Shown piece after piece: positions 41,959-53,455 of a DNA stretch of 64,000 nt. The stretch's first letter is position 1. Each line of letters starts with the position of its first letter. Position numbers and translations under genes: made by a program. A model generated the notes under the pieces. It was not told the DNA's origin. It made no database searches and worked only from the letters and a program-made list of their open reading frames with translations. This DNA is from Hetaerina americana. Taxonomy: Eukaryota; Arthropoda; Insecta; Odonata; Calopterygidae. The DNA lies in NCBI GenBank assembly GCA_022747635.1, contig JAKTNV010000088.1, forward strand, positions 673,501 to 737,500, written 5' to 3'.

Positions 41959-42462
41959 ATTCCTTCTACTTCCTCCTGCTCCTTGCACTAAAAACCGCGG
42001 GGAAATGGGGCGAACGAACACCAATCATACAACTTGCCAACACATACGAGTTTTACGAGTTTTACACGGTTGGCAGCTATTCCTAAGCCTATACAAAAAG
42101 GAAAAGAAAAAAATGATTAAAATACGACAGGCACACATGAAATTCAGACACAATACCGGTTAATATTCTATGAATTCCGGACGGGCAATTCACACACAAT
42201 AGTCTCCAGTTGTCACATTAAAAAATATTCAACAACATAAATAAAAATAAGAAATGGATATGTTCAAATCATGCGGGAACGATGCCATAAAAATGTGTCA
42301 ATTTAAAATGCGTGCTTGATATTGACAAAATGTATACTCTACCAATACTAATTATCCTCTTCGGGCCTTAAATCATATCTATATTGATTTCTAATGGTTG
42401 CATGAAAAAACAACATTTTTAATCAATCCGTTCTGCTATCCATCTCCGTGATTTAACGTGCA
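41959..42462. other. No feature seen
   Basis: AT-rich unique sequence. Confidence 0.4.
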
Positions 42463-42464
42463 TA

Positions 42465-42592
42465 GGTGATCTGATCTACCATAGTGAGTCGGGGCCAGTA
42501 ATACGAGCATGTCTCTGATATCCTCAGATAAATAACCTGCCTCAAATATACGCTGTAAATTTAACCTGCATTTCAAATTGTTAGTTCGATGT
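42465..42592 (-). repeat. LINE-C' fragment
   Basis: The reverse strand reads KCRLNLQRIFEAGYLSEDIR and DMLVLLAPTHYGRSD, aligning with the copies at 25.1 and 39.1 kb. Confidence 0.6.
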
Positions 42593-42659
42593 AATTATGG
42601 GACTACTTAAGATTTAATGTATTCGTGGAAGGAAGAGTTAATGCTTTCAAGTATAGCAT

Positions 42660-43550
42660 TTAGAAGGAAAAATTTGTCCGAAAGATTTCGTCAGACCAAA
42701 GTTTTAGTTGCCATAGCAAAAATGAAAGGCGGCTGTGTGTTATCACAAGAGAACAATAAGTTTGACTACGCACACATCTGAGGTTATACTCACGAGCATC
42801 GATAAGGGCATTGAATGGAAGTTGACACTAAAAGAAGATCAGTTTGCATTCAGGAAGGCTGATAGGCAGAATGATACCATGACAATGATTACGTCACTAA
42901 TGGAGAGGAACATATATGAATATATATGAATATATATGAATATAAGTAGTAATGGGACAGTCATTCCTTGACCTACATATCCATAGGAGGAAAAAGCTTT
43001 GAGCAATCGAAATCTCTTCTTTATAATAAGGAAGCTCAGAAACTTGTAAAAGTGACTGTATCGAGGGAAGAATTGAGGTAATATTTATGTGTATGTAATT
43101 TTTTGACAGCAAGGAATGCAGGTAGAATTCCAATTGAACTGAGAAAGTGATAATATAACTGATTTTTTCGAATTTTGTTGCCTTTTTAAAGACGCAAAAA
43201 TTCGTGGTTAAAAGGAATGATTAAATTTACTTGAAAGCTTTGAAATGAATGGAGAAGAATGCTAAAAGTTAAGTGGACTTAGGAACGAAGGAGTAATTAT
43301 GAGAATAGGAGAAGTAAGTTTAAGAGAGAAATGAGAGAGAGGAAGGTATTTTTGCTTTTGGCACATAGTAGTATATAAGGAAATTGAAGGAATGAGGGAG
43401 GAAGGTAATTTAGAAGGATTCGAGATGTTTGATGAGATGATGAGAGAAGGCAGTATTTAACGAGGAAATCAAAGAAGATGCTGAGGATCGAGTGCGAGGG
43501 AAGGAATCCGGTTGAAACCTGCTAGGGGAGTGTCTCATTTAAGAGAGAAC
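42660..43550 (+). pseudogene. Another non-LTR reverse transcriptase relic
   Basis: ISLTTHTSEVILTSIDKGIE and KLTLKEDQFAFRKADRQNDT (the EDQFGFRK block before RT motif A) appear at 42740-42900. After a decayed interval the thumb/C-terminal WRRMLKVKWT block appears near 43245, then REMRERKVF and repeated RNEGGR/DDERRQYLTRKS-like sequence. Not assignable to LINE-A or LINE-C. Confidence 0.6.
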
Positions 43551-44212
43551 AAACGTACAGTTGAGTGCCTTGGCAACTGCATCGCCTAGTGACGGACACG
43601 CCGCCTCCGGCTTGGATATCCTCTCACTGTTGCCTCGACGATTCCTCCTCTTTTGATACATCACTGCATACTCAAGTTTGCGTTTGCTCTTTCCTCTCTC
43701 TCTCTTGCATGTCATTTTCCGGACGGGAGGGGTTTGGGTTGGAGAGATGATTGAGGAAGAAGGAAGGACTGCCCGGGGGCTGTTTGCCCTCTGTGGTCAC
43801 CGCCACCCTCGCACACGCTGTTTGTCTTTCGGAACTCTTTTCCTCTGAGCCCCTGTCCACATCCTTCGCCTCCCGCCCTATCGCCATGTGCACATGGAAA
43901 AGAAACATACTTAGCGCCCAGACGCGACCTATTTGCTCCTTCCACCACTGCTCCCTTTGGGTCAGCGATTCTCCTCATCTCATATCAGTGTAAACATGGA
44001 ACACCACTATGTGCGTGGTCACTATCACGTTTACAAACGGGTCCCAAGGCACACTCGCATTTAGTGTGTGTTTGGGATCACTCGCATTTAGTGACCTTAA
44101 TCAGTTGGAGACGGTGGAGAACCGGAGTGTTGGAGGACGTTTTGTTTTAGGTTGGTCAATAAAGAACCTCTCCGATAGACGCCGACCTGGATAGTCTAGT
44201 TTCATATGCGCT
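43551..44212. other. No gene recognised; GC-rich patch 43565-43990
   Basis: Free of the window's repeat families. Short frames of 61-88 codons on both strands have no domain. Could be host exon or regulatory DNA. Confidence 0.4.
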
Positions 44213-44214
44213 TT

Positions 44215-45487
44215 GTGGTTACTCAAAAGGACGGATGTTAGAAAATGTGAATTCTTGATGTTATTCAACTATTACAATATGGTATTTGCTGACGACATGG
44301 TGGTACACAGGGAAATAAGTGGCCCATCAGATTGCGAGCTATTCTCTAGAGACTTAGACACACGGTCGTACTACTTTAAGGAATGGGGATTACTGCTTAA
44401 TATAGGAAAATATGCAGTTTTGAAATTTTGGAAACAAAGGAAATGGCAAACAGGGTATAAATAATGAAATATAGGGTTGAGTACTAACAACGGCCGATCA
44501 AGTTATATATTTGGGGGTTGTTCTAACACCACACCCCTCATGGAGAGCACATATAAGGACAATATGCATATCCGTTTCTAAGAAACTCGGCTTCATTGAA
44601 CGGGTGGTGGGAAAATGTAATGACAAATTAAAAGAGAGGTGTTATTTTGCTCTGTGTCTCGCCTTAGTGGACTATCCACCGCAGGGCCCAGGTTCGATTC
44701 CCAGGCAAAGCACTGAGGGCACCTGCAGCTCCACCCAAGCTATGTGATTTTTCGGGTACCAGTTCTTCCTAGGAAACCATAACCGGCACAGGGAAAGGAA
44801 CTGGCCCCCTACCCTGATGTGTGAATTTCACACGCCGTATAGGGCTTAGTAGTAGGTGAACTCTACCATCACCTACCAAACCGACCTTCGGGTTAATTAC
44901 TGTGTTTATGGTTTTTTATTATTTTGCTCTAGTTTTAACTCATTTGGAATAAGCCACAGTTTTTTGGGTCCTGAGGATAAAATTTGGCAAAAAGAGTTAG
45001 TAAAATATAGTTTAAACTTTCGGGTTTCACTTCGTGGAATTGTTTGATATTCATATAAACTGAGTTTGCGATTTCCCACAGACTTTATTAGTCTTATTAT
45101 TATCGTTATTAGTCGTATTATTATTTAAAGTCAATGGAAAATGACAAACTGAGTTAGATTAAGTCTTGAGAAATTCTGTCAGATTCGTGAAAAATTGTTG
45201 TAATAAGAACACGAGTGAGACAGGCCTCTTTAGGAAAATTAGGCTGGTAGCCACTTGAGATGCGAAGAGAACGAGACTTAGACTTCTAGAAAGGTTCAGA
45301 CCAAACGAGTTTAACGATGACACTAAAGGAATTATTATGTCCCCAACTACTTAGGTAGATCAGACCACGAAGATAAGATAAGGGAGATAGATTCCAGAAC
45401 ATATAGATGCACATACTCATTCTTTCCTCGAACAATCAGAAATCACAACAGGAAGAAACCGAAGTCATTTTAGAAACATTCAATTCA
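44215..45487 (+). pseudogene. LINE-C' reverse transcriptase relic split by a SINE
   Basis: NMVFADDMVVHREISGPSDC (RT FADD box) and LDTRSYYFKEWGLLLNIGKY near 44280-44420. Then LGVVLTPHPSWRAHIRTICI, SKKLGFIERVVGKCNDKLKE and RCYFAL, interrupted by a SINE-A at 44654-44918. It resumes with YYFALVLTHLE and continues as C-terminal blocks to about 45487 (DHEDKIREIDSRTYRC, SFFPRTIRNHN-like). Decayed. Confidence 0.82.
44654..44918 (+). mobile_element. SINE-A nested in a LINE relic, 12-bp target duplication
   Basis: TTATTTTGCTCT occurs immediately before (44642-44653) and after (44919-44930) the insert. The insert has a shortened tRNA-like head (GGTTCGATTCCCAGGC), the full body and the tail gttaattactgtgtttatgg. 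The duplication defines both SINE ends precisely and shows it is younger than the LINE. Confidence 0.93.
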
Positions 45488-45592
45488 AAAGTCAAAACAA
45501 GTGTAAACGTTGCGTAGACATAAGATATAGTCGTACGTACAGGCGTATGTTAATTGATAGGGAAAACGAGTTAGATATATATGTATGTGCAT
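45488..45592. other. No feature seen
   Basis: Short AT-rich gap. Confidence 0.3.
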
Positions 45593-45594
45593 GC

Positions 45595-45772
45595 GTGTAA
45601 GTTATAAAGATTTTTGCATGAAACATTGCCGACTTTGTGGATCTAGATTGGCATGTATTTTTGGGTTTTGCATCCGGTTTTATTCCTAATTACGGGTGGT
45701 GAGCCAGCACCTCCCGCCACACACCTTATTGGCGTCTTGCGGGGTACTAATGTAGATGTAGATGTTATACTA
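45595..45772 (+). repeat. GTAGAT repeat, full length
   Basis: GATTTTTGCATGAAACATTG, TTTTGCATCCGGTTTTATTC, TTACGGGTGGTGAGCCAGCA, cctcccgccacacacctt, GCGTCTTGCGGGGTACTAAT and GTAGATGTAGATG. Confidence 0.82.
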
Positions 45773-45789
45773 CTACTTAGCGCGGGTGG

Positions 45790-46140
45790 AACTCACGCGT
45801 TTGTCCTCCTTTCCATCCATTTTATTTCCTCCATTCCGCTCCACGACGTTTTCTTAAAAGCCACGTATCCACGCTTATACTCTTGCATAAACGACCAAGT
45901 TTACCAAAAAATACAACAGTGTGCTCCTTTTTTTGAGTTTTCCTTGGTTTTTTCCTTACATATTTACTCGCAGTTGCTCTCACAAAATTCCGCCTCTTGG
46001 AAAAAGCTTCTCTATCCATCGCAGCTGTTCTTTAAACGTATATTATGCCAATAGTTTGGTTGATTCTAAATTTTTTTGCTTAGCCTTTATCTTGACGCAA
46101 CCCTATTGCCTTTTTTAATGGCATTTTTTAAACTCAAACC
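45790..46140 (-). mobile_element. LINE-A relic fragment
   Basis: The reverse strand shows the block around tttatttcctccattccgct, tcttgcataaacgaccaagt and ttagcctttatcttga, in LINE-A order (compare 36.5-36.8 kb). Confidence 0.6.
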
Positions 46141-47594
46141 TCGAAACAAAAATGACTACGAAGATCAGCAAAGTTATAGTGAGAGGAAAACTTGAACCAA
46201 ATTCATCATACATCTACTCATCCGTTGAAGGCATTGAATTTTTACACAATCCCTTCTTTTCGTTTACAAAAAAATATCATTAAGTTACGATGCATTCCAG
46301 AAAAAAATTGAATGATTTTCGCTCATTTGGATTTAAAATGTATCATATAGATTTATCAAATTTCCATGAGTTTTAATTTAGTCGTGTTAAGAAAATAACA
46401 AAGATCAAACTGACATTAATTTAGACCAAAAAGGACACTTGGAAAACGGGAGCAGGTAGCAAAAAAAACATGAGAAACGCAAAAGGGTTTGCGATTGGAT
46501 GAGCTGAATGATAATAAAAATTTGATCCCTTAGTGGATATAAAATAGAAGTTCGACGGAATCATCTCTGAAAAATGTAGCCGGTTTCCATGGAGACGGTC
46601 AATGGGAAAAAAACGGCGGATCAACAGGTGCCCGTCCCTGCTGGAATGCGGAGTCCATTTTGAAACTATCTGCAATTTAAATGGAGAGTTTTGACATTTC
46701 AAAATTTCGATCTCTCTTAAGCAAAAACGATGAAACCCTTCCTGACTCCTTGTGCATGTAGTCATGTAAAGGCAACTTCGATATAATAGGAAAGATAATT
46801 ATTATTATACAGCTTGGAAAAAACCTTTTCAAGGGAAAAATGAAAACATGGATTTTCGAAATGAATGAATATTCAATGTGACGAACAAAATTATGGGTTT
46901 GAGAGTAATTAGTGCCTGAGTTACTCTCGGGAAAGCTAACCTCGATTCGCATAAAGATATTTCAGGAAATATTTTAAATTAAATCGTGTATTAATCGATG
47001 TATTTTTATGGAAATAGTTTATATTTATAAAAAATTGGTGTTGAGAGTAATTAGTGCCTGAATTACATTTGGGAAAGCTACATCGATTCGCATAACGATA
47101 TTTCAGGAAATATTGAAATTAAATTGCGAATTAATCAATATATTTTAATAGCAGATCAAACTAAGTTATTTATCATTCAGATTTATTCTAATTGCTCAAA
47201 CTCATGTTATAAAATATGGTCTTGTACTTATTCGAAGGTTACTCTCTGAGTCGAAAATTATTTCGTTTAATAGTAATATACATTGAAGTGGTGCTAGGAT
47301 TCGTGTTTATTAGTGAATTACTTCCACTATGTCTATTAATTGGTGGACTACCAAATAATATATCCTTTATTCAGTTTCCTGTTGGAGTAGACAGAAGTAA
47401 CAAGAGCTCTTTTTTCCTCAATTTCAATGTACTCCACCTCATTTAACTGATTTCCTATACGCTGCCTTGTCCATGCGTACTTCTTCCGCCTTGGTCAACC
47501 TTCGTGTAATCTTACAATCGTACTCTTCCGTTCCTAAGTCTGCTAATATCCATTGACTTCAAAGGTCCATTAGATATCATCCAACCGTGACTTG
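46141..47594. other. No gene recognised; contains a direct repeat
   Basis: AT-rich. Overlapping reverse frames of 114 and 91 codons (46421-46952) have no domain. A 105-bp direct repeat lies at 46901-47147. Confidence 0.45.
46901..47147. repeat. 105-bp direct repeat, period 142 bp
   Basis: GAGAGTAATTAGTGCCTGAR starts at 46901 and 47043. Both units continue with gggaaagcta, tcgattcgcataa, gatatttcaggaaatatt and end in ttaatcratrtatttt. About 85-90 percent identical by eye. Origin unknown. Confidence 0.9.
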
Positions 47595-47812
47595 TCCCTC
47601 CACCTTCAAAGCGTTTATTTTTCTCTGATACCTCCCTGTGACTCCCATCATAATTCTTCCAATTGTGTCGTGGCACAGCTACCTCGTTCATAACATATTT
47701 TTACAAACCTAACAACTCTATGTTGCACTCCATCTAGTTCCAAAATTAACCCATCTTCATGAGGATTCCATACGCTTGCAGCATACTCAAGTTAGGACCT
47801 AACGCCTCTGGT
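47595..47812 (-). repeat. LINE-C' fragment
   Basis: The reverse strand reads LEYAASVWNPHEDGLILELD and GVQHRVVRFVKICYERGSCA. Same region as 38.93-39.02 kb. Confidence 0.7.
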
Positions 47813-47814
47813 CA

Positions 47815-47998
47815 CCCCCAGATATACGAGTACCTGAGCTGTGTGATGAAAATACCAGATGGGTACCAGATCTTCATGGGAAATGAATTCTTCCTCGATT
47901 TGCCCTGTTGAGAGAGTGTCCTAAGCCAATGGGCTAAGTATGGGACGAACTTTACCCTTACCTATTAAACAAATATTCGGGATTGAATACTGTGGTAG
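47815..47998 (+). repeat. Diverged SINE-A body and tail
   Basis: ATGGGTACCAGATCTTCATG, ggaaatgaattcttcctcga, gggctaagtatgggacgaac and tattcgggattgaatactgt in SINE-A order. The head is lost. Confidence 0.65.
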
Positions 47999-48039
47999 GA
48001 AGTCCTCATCGTCAACGTAGAACTTGTGTTTAACAGTAC

Positions 48040-48645
48040 GTTTTTGCGTGTACTATCCTGCCCTTCCCTCGTTTGCCTAACATTCTCCCCTCCATTACAG
48101 TCTTCAACATCCCACTGCCGATCAATACGCCCTTCATCCATTTTTCCTGCCTCTGTAGGGTTTCTACTCTCTTTGCCCACCATACCAAGTGCTTCCTCAT
48201 TTGTTTTCCTTTCTGTTCATTTCACCTTCTCCATTCTTCTCCACTCCCACATTTCAAAAGCCTACAATCTACTTCTATGACCCTGCTTCAGTGACCATGT
48301 TTCCGCACCCTACATAACTACGCTCCGCATACATGTAAGTTTTTACGAGTCTTTTCTTAATATCCTTACTCAACGTCCCTCTCATCAACTCCCTTCTTAT
48401 TGTGAAAGCCTCTTTGCCTAGCGCAATTATTTTCTTTTTGCTCCTACTACTTCGACCATTTTGGTCCAAAAATCTTCCGTGATAGGTGAACTGTTTCACC
48501 TGGTTTAGTTTTTGCCCTCCTATTTAAACGTTTAACTTAGCCGTCTCATTCTGGAAAATGGAATGACCTTTGTTTAATTTCATATTTATTCTAATCCCAT
48601 ATTAATCGTACAGAATTTCCAATGCACTGAGCAATGCAATTTCCA
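48040..48645 (-). mobile_element. LINE-A relic, C-terminal third
   Basis: Reverse-strand blocks read KRTNEEALGMVGKESRNPTE, AGKMDEGRID and DVEDCNGGENVRQTREG downstream, and IALGKEAFTIRRELMRGTLS and KDIKKRLVKTYMYAERSYVG upstream. Unlike the 36.4-kb copy it retains the intervening region. The 3' UTR is missing. Confidence 0.8.
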
Positions 48646-48649
48646 AGTT

Positions 48650-50445
48650 ATGTTATATTATTTTGTGACTCTGTTTTACCTCAATTTTGTCGTATGAAGG
48701 AATACAATTTTGGGAATTCATCCCGTACGTAATTTGCTTGGGCGCTGAAATGAGGATGTCTCGATGTGGTTGAAGGGAAATTATTTTCTAATAATTTAAA
48801 GAAATTATAGCACTATTCATAGAATAATGTGGCTTTATTGTTGCATTGTTTAATGATACATAACAAATCACAAATAGTACCGTCGATACAGATTGACACG
48901 CTTTGCCGAAGTACGAAGTACTTGATTGATCCTTAAACATGCATCATAAACAGGCCATTGATCGACAGCTATTGGTCACCGTTTACTCACGGCACATTTG
49001 GCAGTGAGATGGAGGATATAAAAACTAAAGTGAACATGTTTTGGAAGCATTCCTTAGAGATAACCAATTAGATTACTTGTTTTTCAATTAAACATTTACT
49101 TTTAAATAACTTTTCGTTACTATAAAATAATAATATCATTCAGCTTTCACCTAATATTTAAGCACTAATGCTACATGATACACGGATACCACATTTTCTA
49201 TAATTACATTGGCCATAGTTAAACCTGGCGTTTAATACTCTTCAGATAATAATGTTTTCAAATCATTCTCGAATGAAATTAGCGACATTTTTAGCACCTG
49301 TCCATTTGTCGTGCAGTGTCTATATCGATAAAAAATGAAATATTTCCACAAACTGCAATTTCCCAGTTATAAAAATAGATATAAATCCGAGAAAAACCTC
49401 AAAGAAATCGTGGCAATAGTTATTTCAACACTCAATCGTACTTGATGTCCACATAAATACGTGATATTTCATAATAGAAAAATCAATTACCGCTGTGATT
49501 AGGTGATATGAGTTTTCCATTGGATTTCTCGCCTCATATTTAGTGTGACAAAATGTTTTAGCGATTGGCAGGAAACGGGCGATGATGATAAAGTTTTCAT
49601 TTTTTTTGCATGCACTTGAAAACCAACGTTCGGCGTTAAATAAAAGTGTGTAGCCGTCATAAAAATACTTGCGGAAGCGAGTGAAAAGAGTTAACGTTGA
49701 AGTTGTGAGAAGAGGTAACCTACATTTATTTAACGGTTTGGTGTGTTCAGGGTGCTTACATAAATTCTATTGCAAACCGTTTCACATTATCTATGAGCAA
49801 CAAGTTTACCCTTGTACAAGGTAGATAACATGGCACTTTACTAATTTCCCCCCTTTAATTACAAAAAAAAGCATTTTTTACTTTTGAAAGTACTGCTATT
49901 ACATGTACATCGTTGATATTTAATCATATAGCTTCAATAAATGGTTGATTTATCTGCCATTACATGTGATATACGAGTATTTTGATACACGCCAAAATCT
50001 TTTTTTAAACCAGTCTTTCTAAACACTGGCATTTGCTAGATTAAAAACTTAATGTTTTGATGATAACTTTGGTTTGTTTCTGCTACTGCAGTAGTGGCGG
50101 GATTTTTTCAGGATTTTGAAATAACCCCGATTCATTATATACATTTGAGATTATTGTACATTTGCACATGAGTAAAGGCTCATTGTATCCAAGTTTCAAG
50201 TTGCCCGTTAATTTTTTAATGTGTTTTTACAGCAAGAACTGTCATGGCATGGAAGTAGTGAACGACATAATATCAAATCGAGACTGATATTCTTCCTAAA
50301 AATCTGAACAAAATGCAGTCCCATAGAAAATATAAGAAAAACCTACCAAATCAACGTGCAAAAACGAAGGCAGAGGAAATGAGCAGTATAGGAAAAAAAT
50401 AAAGAAACAGAAATAAGATGTGTAAAATCACTGCCATCTGTAACG
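48650..50445. other. No repeat or gene recognised; repeat-poor stretch
   Basis: AT-rich sequence with no long frames and none of the window's repeat families, upstream of the tRNA gene. A polymerase III upstream element could lie near the end but cannot be assigned. Confidence 0.5.
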
Positions 50446-50534
50446 CCTTCGGTAGCTCAGTTGGTAGAGCGGTGGACTGTAGAAGGAATGATATAGATAT
50501 CCATAGGTCGCTGGTTCAAATCCGGCCCGAAGGA
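50446..50534 (+). tRNA. tRNA-Tyr(GTA): tRNA-Tyr (anticodon GTA) with a 16-nt intron
   Basis: Delivers tyrosine to UAC/UAU codons. All arms pair. The acceptor stem CCTTCGG/CCGAAGG (50446-50452 with 50527-50533) is perfect, with discriminator A at 50534. The D arm is GCTC/GAGC. The anticodon stem is GTGGA/TCCAT with anticodon GTA at 50479-50481. The T arm GCTGG/CCGGC encloses TTCAAAT. The intron is 50483-50498, just 3' of position 37, as in eukaryotic tRNA-Tyr genes. Internal promoter: A box TAGCTCAGTTGG, B box GGTTCAAATCC. Seven Ts (50536-50542) form the polymerase III terminator. No SINE body follows, so this is a genuine gene rather than a tRNA-derived repeat. Confidence 0.96.
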
Positions 50535-50535
50535 A

Positions 50536-50542
50536 TTTTTTT
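50536..50542 (+). terminator. RNA polymerase III T-run terminator of tRNA-Tyr
   Basis: T7 two bases after the mature 3' end. Confidence 0.9.
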
Positions 50543-51828
50543 CCGTTAAAAATTTTTATTTTCCAATGTTTACTTTGAATTATAATAGGCAACAACTTAC
50601 TTGAACAAATTCATTTTTTTTCTTCCTATGATAAACTAATTTTTCTAAATTGTCAACCGACAAACATTTTTCTCGTTAGCCGATCCGGCCCAGGTCATTC
50701 CTTACCCTACCTCGCGGCAAATGAAGCTATTATTTCTACACTATTTCTGTATGTATACTTTTCATTGCGGTAATGGGAAACTGATTCTTTTATCTATTTA
50801 TGTATCTATTTATATGCCAACAAGCCATTATTTACGTAATTCGCTTAGAGTTTTTCGGTACATGTAATTTTCCATAATTTATGAATTAACCAAGTCATGC
50901 GAATGAGAATAATATTTATGCTATTGTTATACGCATGCATTTATGCTATGCGTCTGGATTAATTTCTTCGCAAACTTATTAGTTGTCTTCCTATTTAACA
51001 CGTGGGTAAGCGGTTAAGGTAGCCCAGAGCTGGTCCCCGGCAAGGAAAAAACTCCCCTTTGAACACTTTGGCCTAGCCAGTGTGACTATGTGTATTTGTA
51101 AGGTCCCTTATACGGTCCCTGGCAATAGGATAAATTTTCTAGTTAACCTATTCGGGAAATCCCCCCCCCGTGTAAATGTCAATTAATGTTTTTCTAATCA
51201 CTGGATAGATTAACTTTCCCCGTAAATCACCAAGCCAATCTCAATATTTCCCTCCTTTTTCTACATTGACAATGGTGTAAAAAACCCTTTACGGCATAAG
51301 GAAATGTTATTTAACATAGCCAGTCTTACAAAAGGTCATAAGAAGTTCAATTAACCCTTTCCTTTTATGCTATCATCAAGTTATCATTTTTAAATCACCA
51401 TATACAGGTGTATGCTTTTAGAATCTCTTTTCCTGTTAGGTTTGTGGATGATGTGATCCCAGTGGCCAGAAACATCTTTTTTTTCCTAGTTTTCCTGCTA
51501 GATAGACCGGGATATAAATTTCCCTGCTTATAAAACGCGATTGATGTCCTCAAGACGTATCCAAGGCTATTATACCAAATATATCGATAAACAAGAAAAT
51601 GATGGGCAGAATTTACTAAGGTGATTTTAACTTTTCCCCTTAATAATTCAGAACCAAATCAAAATGGAATCATTCCAAATGGTACGGAGACCTGCATTCA
51701 TTTCAATAAGCGATTCACTAAGAATAGCTGACGAAAGGGAATAGAATATCGTAGAAATATGAATTTTTTAAATGACACCCGATAGCATTCTACAACCTAG
51801 AACTCTTTCCTAGGTGAGCTTAGTTTTA
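50543..51828. other. No gene seen
   Basis: AT-rich unique sequence. A tRNA-like string (gtgggtaagcggttaaggta) near 51003 lacks a B box and folds poorly. Confidence 0.45.
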
Positions 51829-51829
51829 T

Positions 51830-52345
51830 TTGGCAATCTACCATTTTTTAAAGGTAGTTTTCAATGGACACAAAGTTAACAGCCTAACATTTCTAAGCTT
51901 TGCCTAATGTGGCACAACCTGACACCCTAAGCTACTACAAACTCTTCTTCAATCCTGCATACTTCCTTCCTTCTGTCGTTCCGTCCAAAATAACTAATAT
52001 TTCCTTCCTCGCTTGCCTAACGTTCTCCCCTCTCTATAAGAGTCATATTCAAAGTTCCATCCCCAATCGAAACGATCTGAAGTCATTTTTTCGCTAAACT
52101 ATACTTAACATTCTTATTCCCAGCCATATCAACTAACTCCTCTTTGTGAAAGCTTCTTTGCATAATGCCATTCATCTTCTTGTGTCCTTACTACTTGGAC
52201 GAATTTGCTATAAAACACTTCCAAGACAGGTAAACTGCTCAACATGCCCTAGTTTTTTTCTAACCCCCATTTTAATCATTTAAATAATATTTTTCTCATC
52301 CGTATGATCATGCATCTTGAGGAATAACATAAACTTTGTGAAATT
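51830..52345 (-). mobile_element. LINE-A relic, 3' 500 bp
   Basis: From 3' UTR (ggcaatctaccattttttaa) through tccttcctcgcttgcctaac to an upstream block (tacttggacgaatttgctat). Heavily diverged. Confidence 0.7.
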
Positions 52346-52568
52346 CACCGTAAATAGGATAGGAGGGGAGAATATTAGCCAAGCGAGGTGAAGGCAGGAC
52401 TTGGTAAGGATGTTGGGCGGGATGAAGGAAGTATACGGAGTTGAAAGGACTTGTTGCAGAGTAGGACGATGAGTTGCTTCGTTGGGACACAGGGAAATTT
52501 TCTCGGTACCGTTTGGTGGCTTGTGACCATCCAAAATCTGCCTTAATCCATATATTACCAATTAAAAA
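52346..52568 (+). mobile_element. LINE-A 3' end, forward; inverted partner of the previous copy
   Basis: AGGAGGGGAGAATATTAGCC, GAAGGCAGGACTTGGTAAGG, tgggcgggatgaaggaagta and a 3' UTR ending in accatccaaaatctgcctta. It starts exactly where the reverse copy ends. Confidence 0.75.
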
Positions 52569-52635
52569 ATAAATTGGCAATAGTCGGACCTTAAATTCGG
52601 ATATACTTACTTAAATAGTTCACGGCTTAAAGTTA

Positions 52636-52665
52636 TACATATATATATATATACACACACACACA

Positions 52666-52714
<49 letters not shown>
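52636..52714. repeat. (TA)n/(CA)n microsatellite
   Basis: TA, a short CA run, then TA up to the PLE terminus. Confidence 0.95.
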
Positions 52715-52718
<4 letters not shown>

Positions 52719-52838
52719 TATACAGAAACACTCATACGAGCGGCACAATAATGGGACGGCACATTAGAACACAAATAGATATCAACATTTAAAAGGACAC
52801 TCACACCGTAAATTGTTCGAGCTTTCGGCCTTCTCCCT
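52715..52838 (-). mobile_element. PLE terminus, family 3
   Basis: The reverse complement is GAAGGCCGAAAGCTCGAACA, atttacggtgtgagtgtcct, aaatgttgatatctatttgt, ctaatgtgccgtcccattat and tgtgccgctcgtatgagtgt. It matches 59.59-59.73 kb; the first hammerhead box is cut off. Confidence 0.65.
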
Positions 52839-52849
52839 TTTCTATTATA

Positions 52850-52928
52850 TCTTATTATATATACATATATATATATTATATATTATGTATATATTATATA
52901 TTATATGAATAATGTATTTTTATATCAT

Positions 52929-52976
<48 letters not shown>
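52850..52976. repeat. TA-rich low complexity and (TA)n
   Basis: TATATTATATATTATG-type sequence followed by pure TA. Confidence 0.92.
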
Positions 52977-52977
<1 letters not shown>

Positions 52978-53455
52978 AGAAAAGCTGCAAATATTTGTTA
53001 TGCCATATTATCATTTGTAGACACATAGAAAAAACCTTTTTTGCACGGCGTAAACCATTTCAAATCGTTTTAAGACTGTGGCCTAAAAACATTTGATTAT
53101 ATTCTAACTTCTTTGTGATTATTTATAGGTACAGTAACACAAGCCACCAGTTGTGCCGGTAGAATTTCCTTCATTACACTGTAATCTTTCCAATTAAGGA
53201 GCGATTTAAGTTTCCTGCTATGCTATTCACGCCTATCCCCAGTGAAGCGTAATAAACGACGTCCGAGTGAGATTTCGCGTTAACACATCGTGTTGATAGT
53301 CACCTTGGGAATATAGGTACGTTGGCGAAACACAGCGCAGTTAAATAGTTGAACGTTGTCAGCCTCTACTTGATTGAAATGTTTCTCGCCTTGAAAAATA
53401 CGAAAGATCTCACAACTTCCATTTCCAATGAAAGGTTGTCTATTCTACATCACCC
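52977..53455. other. No feature seen
   Basis: Unique AT-rich sequence; the open frame starting at 53349 becomes LINE-like only after about 53500. Confidence 0.4.

Noticed and set aside
51003..51060. Possible tRNA gene
   Set aside because: A tRNA-like 5' string is present but there is no B box or acceptor pairing.
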